From Streptomyces sp. Tu 3180 (GTDB lineage: Bacteria; Actinomycetota; Actinomycetes; Streptomycetales; Streptomycetaceae), in assembly GCF_009852415.1 (NCBI RefSeq), contig NZ_WOXS01000002.1, forward strand, positions 3,450,001 through 3,514,000: a stretch of 64,000 nt of DNA, written 5' to 3'. The position numbers and the translations under genes are program-made. The notes below the pieces were generated by a model. It was not told the origin of the DNA. It searched no databases and was given only the letters and a program-made list of their open reading frames with translations. The stretch's first letter is position 1; the number at the start of each line of letters is the position of its first letter. Below are positions 61,819-64,000 of the stretch, in pieces.

Positions 61819-63201
61819 TCATCCGCGCAGGGCTTCGACGGCGTCCGCGAGGGCCCGCGGCACATCCGGTACGAGCGTGTGGGCCCCGTCCCGCACGACG
61901 TGCCGGCCTCCCACGACCGTGTGCGACACGTCTGCTGCCGACGCGGCGAATACGGCCGTCTCGGCCCCGAGCCGCGGAAGCGGCCCTGCCGTCCTGACCG
62001 AGTCGAGCGCGATCGTCGTGAAGTCGGCGAGCGCACCGGGCTCCAGCGTGCCCGCCCCGTCCCAGCCGAGGGCCGCGTGACCGTCGGCCGAGGCCGCCCG
62101 CAGCAGGGCCGCCGCCGTCCAGTGGCCTCGCGTGCGGGTGCGCAGGCGCTCGTTCAGCTCCATCGCGCGCGCCTCCTCCAGCAGGTCGATCACGGCGTGG
62201 CTGTCGGAGCCCAGGCACAGCGGCGAGCCCTCGTCCTGGAGGGCGGCGGCCGGCCCGATGCCGTCCGCGAGGTCCCGCTCGGTGGTCGGGCACATGCAGG
62301 TGCCGGTGCCGCTGCCGCCGATCAGGGAGATGTCCTCGGCGGTGAGGTGGGTGTTGTGGACGCCGGTGGTGCGCGGCCCGAGGACGCCGTGCAGCGCCAG
62401 CAGCTGGGTCGGGGTGCAGCCGTGGGCCTCCCGGCAGGCGTCGTTCTCGGCGGTCTGCTCGGACAGGTGGACGTGCAGCGGGGCCCGCCGCTCCTCGGCC
62501 CAGCGCGCCACGGTCGCCAACTGGTCGGCGGGCACGGCCCGTACGGAGTGGACGGCCGCCCCGATCCGCGCGTGGTCCCGTTCCTTGAGGAGGGAGGAGC
62601 GTTCGGCCCAGGCCTCGGCCGTTCCGTCGGAGAAGCGCAGCTGATGGGCGGTGGGCGGCCGGCCGAAGCCGGAGGAGAGGTAGGCGGTGTCGAGGAGGGT
62701 GATGCGGATGCCGGCCTCGGCGGCGGCCGCGATCAGCGCCTCGCCCATCGCGTTGGGGTCGGCGTAGGGGGTGCCGCCGGGGGCGTGGTGGACGTAGTGG
62801 AACTCGCCGACCGACGTGACACCCGCCAGCGCCATCTCGGCGTACACCGCGCGGGCGAGGGCGTGGTAGGTCTGCGGGGTCAGCCGGTCGGCGACGGAGT
62901 ACATGACCTCGCGCCAGGTCCAGAAGGTGCCGCTGCCGACCTGGACGGTGCCGCGCAGGGCGCGGTGGAAGGCGTGGCTGTGGGCGTTGGCCAGTCCCGG
63001 GACGGTCAGACCGCGCAGGACCTCGGCGCCGGGCGGCGGGGCGGGGGTGTCCCGGCGGACGGCGGTGATGCGGCCGTCCGCCACGTCCACGGCGACGCCC
63101 GACTCGACGGTGGTCCCCCCTGCTCGATCGGGGCCGGCGGCCCCGGGGAGGGTGCCGGGCCAGGCGTGCTCCAGCCAGTACGTCCGCGGTGTGGCAGTCA
63201 C
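61819..63201 (-). CDS. hutF: formimidoylglutamate deiminase
   Basis: 460 residues from a GTG at 63201 overlapping the stop of the upstream amidohydrolase gene (GTGA). It is an amidohydrolase-fold protein: VPGLANAHSHAFHRALRG (metal His pair), RAPLHVHLSEQ, VHNTHLTAEDI and LCLGSDSHAVIDLLEEAR. It converts N-formimidoyl-glutamate to N-formyl-glutamate and ammonia. It lies 77 bases upstream of hutI in the same direction. Confidence 0.93.
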   Translation of the reverse strand: MTATPRTYWLEHAWPGTLPGAAGPDRAGGTTVESGVAVDVADGRITAVRRDTPAPPPGAEVLRGLTVPGLANAHSHAFHRALRGTVQVGSGTFWTWREVMYSVADRLTPQTYHALARAVYAEMALAGVTSVGEFHYVHHAPGGTPYADPNAMGEALIAAAAEAGIRITLLDTAYLSSGFGRPPTAHQLRFSDGTAEAWAERSSLLKERDHARIGAAVHSVRAVPADQLATVARWAEERRAPLHVHLSEQTAENDACREAHGCTPTQLLALHGVLGPRTTGVHNTHLTAEDISLIGGSGTGTCMCPTTERDLADGIGPAAALQDEGSPLCLGSDSHAVIDLLEEARAMELNERLRTRTRGHWTAAALLRAASADGHAALGWDGAGTLEPGALADFTTIALDSVRTAGPLPRLGAETAVFAASAADVSHTVVGGRHVVRDGAHTLVPDVPRALADAVEALRG

Positions 63202-64000
63202 GTGCAGGCGAGTCCTTCCAGTACGTCGGCGAGGGCGGCGACCCCGGCCGCGCAGTCGTCCTCGGTGGCGGACTCGGCCGGGGAGTGCGAGACGCCGGTG
63301 GGGTTGCGCACGAACAGCATGGCGGTCGGGATGCGCCCGGACAGGATTCCGGCGTCGTGTCCGGCGCCGGTGCCGAGGACCGGTACCCGCAGGCCGGGGT
63401 CGGTGTCCCGGCCGAGGATGCGGGCCAGTTCGTCGCGCAGGGCGTGGTCGAACTCGACGACGGGCGTGAAGGACTCGCGCGTGACGCCGAGGGCGACGCC
63501 GTGGACGTCGGCGTGGGCGCGGGCGGCCTTCTCCACGCCGTTCACCACGGCGTCCAGGGCCTCCTGCCCGGCGGCGCGGGCGTCGAGCCAGCCGCGCACC
63601 AGGGACGGGATGGCGTTGACGCCGTTCGGCTCGACGGTGATCTTGCCGAAGGTGGCGACGGCACCGGCGAGTTCGGCCTCGTGGCGGGCGGCGAGGACGG
63701 TCTCGGCGTAGACCGGCATGGGGTCGCGCCGGTCGGCGAGGCGGGTGGTGCCGGCGTGGTTGGCCTCGCCGCGGAAGTCGAACCGCCAGCGTCCGTGGGG
63801 CCAGATGGCGGACGCGATGCCGATCGGGTCGCCGGACAGGTCCAGGGCGCGGCCCTGTTCGACGTGGAGCTCGACGAAGGCGCCGATGCGGGCGAGCCGC
63901 TCCGGGTCGGGGCCGATGGCCTCCGGGTCGTGGCCGGCGGCCTCCATGGCCCGCGGGAGCGTGATCCCGTCGCCGTCGGTCAGGCGGTGGGCCTGCTCGA
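63198..64000 (-). CDS. M20-type amidohydrolase (allantoate/N-carbamoyl amidohydrolase family), C-terminal part
   Basis: The gene runs off the right edge; about 267 C-terminal residues are present. FVELHVEQGRALDLSGDPIG is the family signature (metal His and Glu), EANHAGTTRLADRRDPM the dimerisation and substrate region, and GVSHSPAESATEDDCAAG the last metal His. Family members act on allantoate, ureidoglycolate or N-carbamoyl amino acids. Its stop overlaps hutF, so it is in the hut operon. Here it may act on formylglutamate or a similar N-substituted amino acid. Confidence 0.87.
   Translation of the reverse strand, partial: EQAHRLTDGDGITLPRAMEAAGHDPEAIGPDPERLARIGAFVELHVEQGRALDLSGDPIGIASAIWPHGRWRFDFRGEANHAGTTRLADRRDPMPVYAETVLAARHEAELAGAVATFGKITVEPNGVNAIPSLVRGWLDARAAGQEALDAVVNGVEKAARAHADVHGVALGVTRESFTPVVEFDHALRDELARILGRDTDPGLRVPVLGTGAGHDAGILSGRIPTAMLFVRNPTGVSHSPAESATEDDCAAGVAALADVLEGLACT

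Overview
This is high-GC DNA with dense genes, GTG/TTG starts and the Actinobacteria-specific set whiB, DUF3499, DUF5719, CGNR zinc finger and coenzyme F420 genes. It reads as a chromosomal segment of a Streptomyces close to the S. coelicolor type. No tRNA, rRNA, insertion sequence, phage gene or CRISPR array was seen. I find 53 apparently intact genes (two of them cut by the window ends), one gene broken by a frameshift, and one decayed gene.

Layout. 1-2.1 kb: the start of a SpoIIM-like gene, an RDD membrane protein and an unknown protein. 2.2-9.9 kb: a minus-strand run from DUF3499 through manB, a Trm112-like protein, a SIS protein, manA and a cation efflux protein to sahH. 10.2-16.4 kb: a zincin-like protein, then DUF5719 and a very large membrane glycosyltransferase, and whiB. 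17.1-22.2 kb: cysteine dioxygenase, fbiA and fbiB (coenzyme F420), a DNA glycosylase and a GDP-mannose pyrophosphorylase-like gene. As I remember it, the manA-SIS-manB-DUF3499-whiB-fbiA-fbiB-pyrophosphorylase order is shared with mycobacteria, so this is an old actinobacterial core locus.

22.3-38.5 kb is a cell-wall region: a peptidoglycan-recognition amidase (frameshifted here), seven LytR-CpsA-Psr (LCP) ligases and a glycosyltransferase. Four of the LCP genes are a duplicated two-gene module, and parts of one pair have been made nearly identical by recent sequence exchange. 38.6-45.5 kb: a Cys/Met-rich copper-binding protein, a phospholipase D-like enzyme, acyl-CoA dehydrogenase, UDP-glucose dehydrogenase, a CGNR regulator, a decayed lipoprotein gene and two tandem VOC proteins. 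45.6-51.2 kb: a membrane dipeptidase-like protein that has lost all its metal ligands, a MerR regulator with a clear operator facing an Old Yellow Enzyme, an intact dipeptidase, purE and purK.

51.4-64 kb: GtrA, a two-component system, a POT peptide transporter, a 28-bp minisatellite, a sigma-regulation cluster (kinase-type anti-sigma, STAS antagonist, SigI), a one-chain ECF-sigma/zinc-finger/membrane/lectin protein, and hutI, hutF and an amidohydrolase for histidine catabolism. The most interesting signals are the ECF-sigma fusion, the metal-less dipeptidase, a 20-bp repeat inside two unrelated genes, and the sequence exchange within the LCP array.
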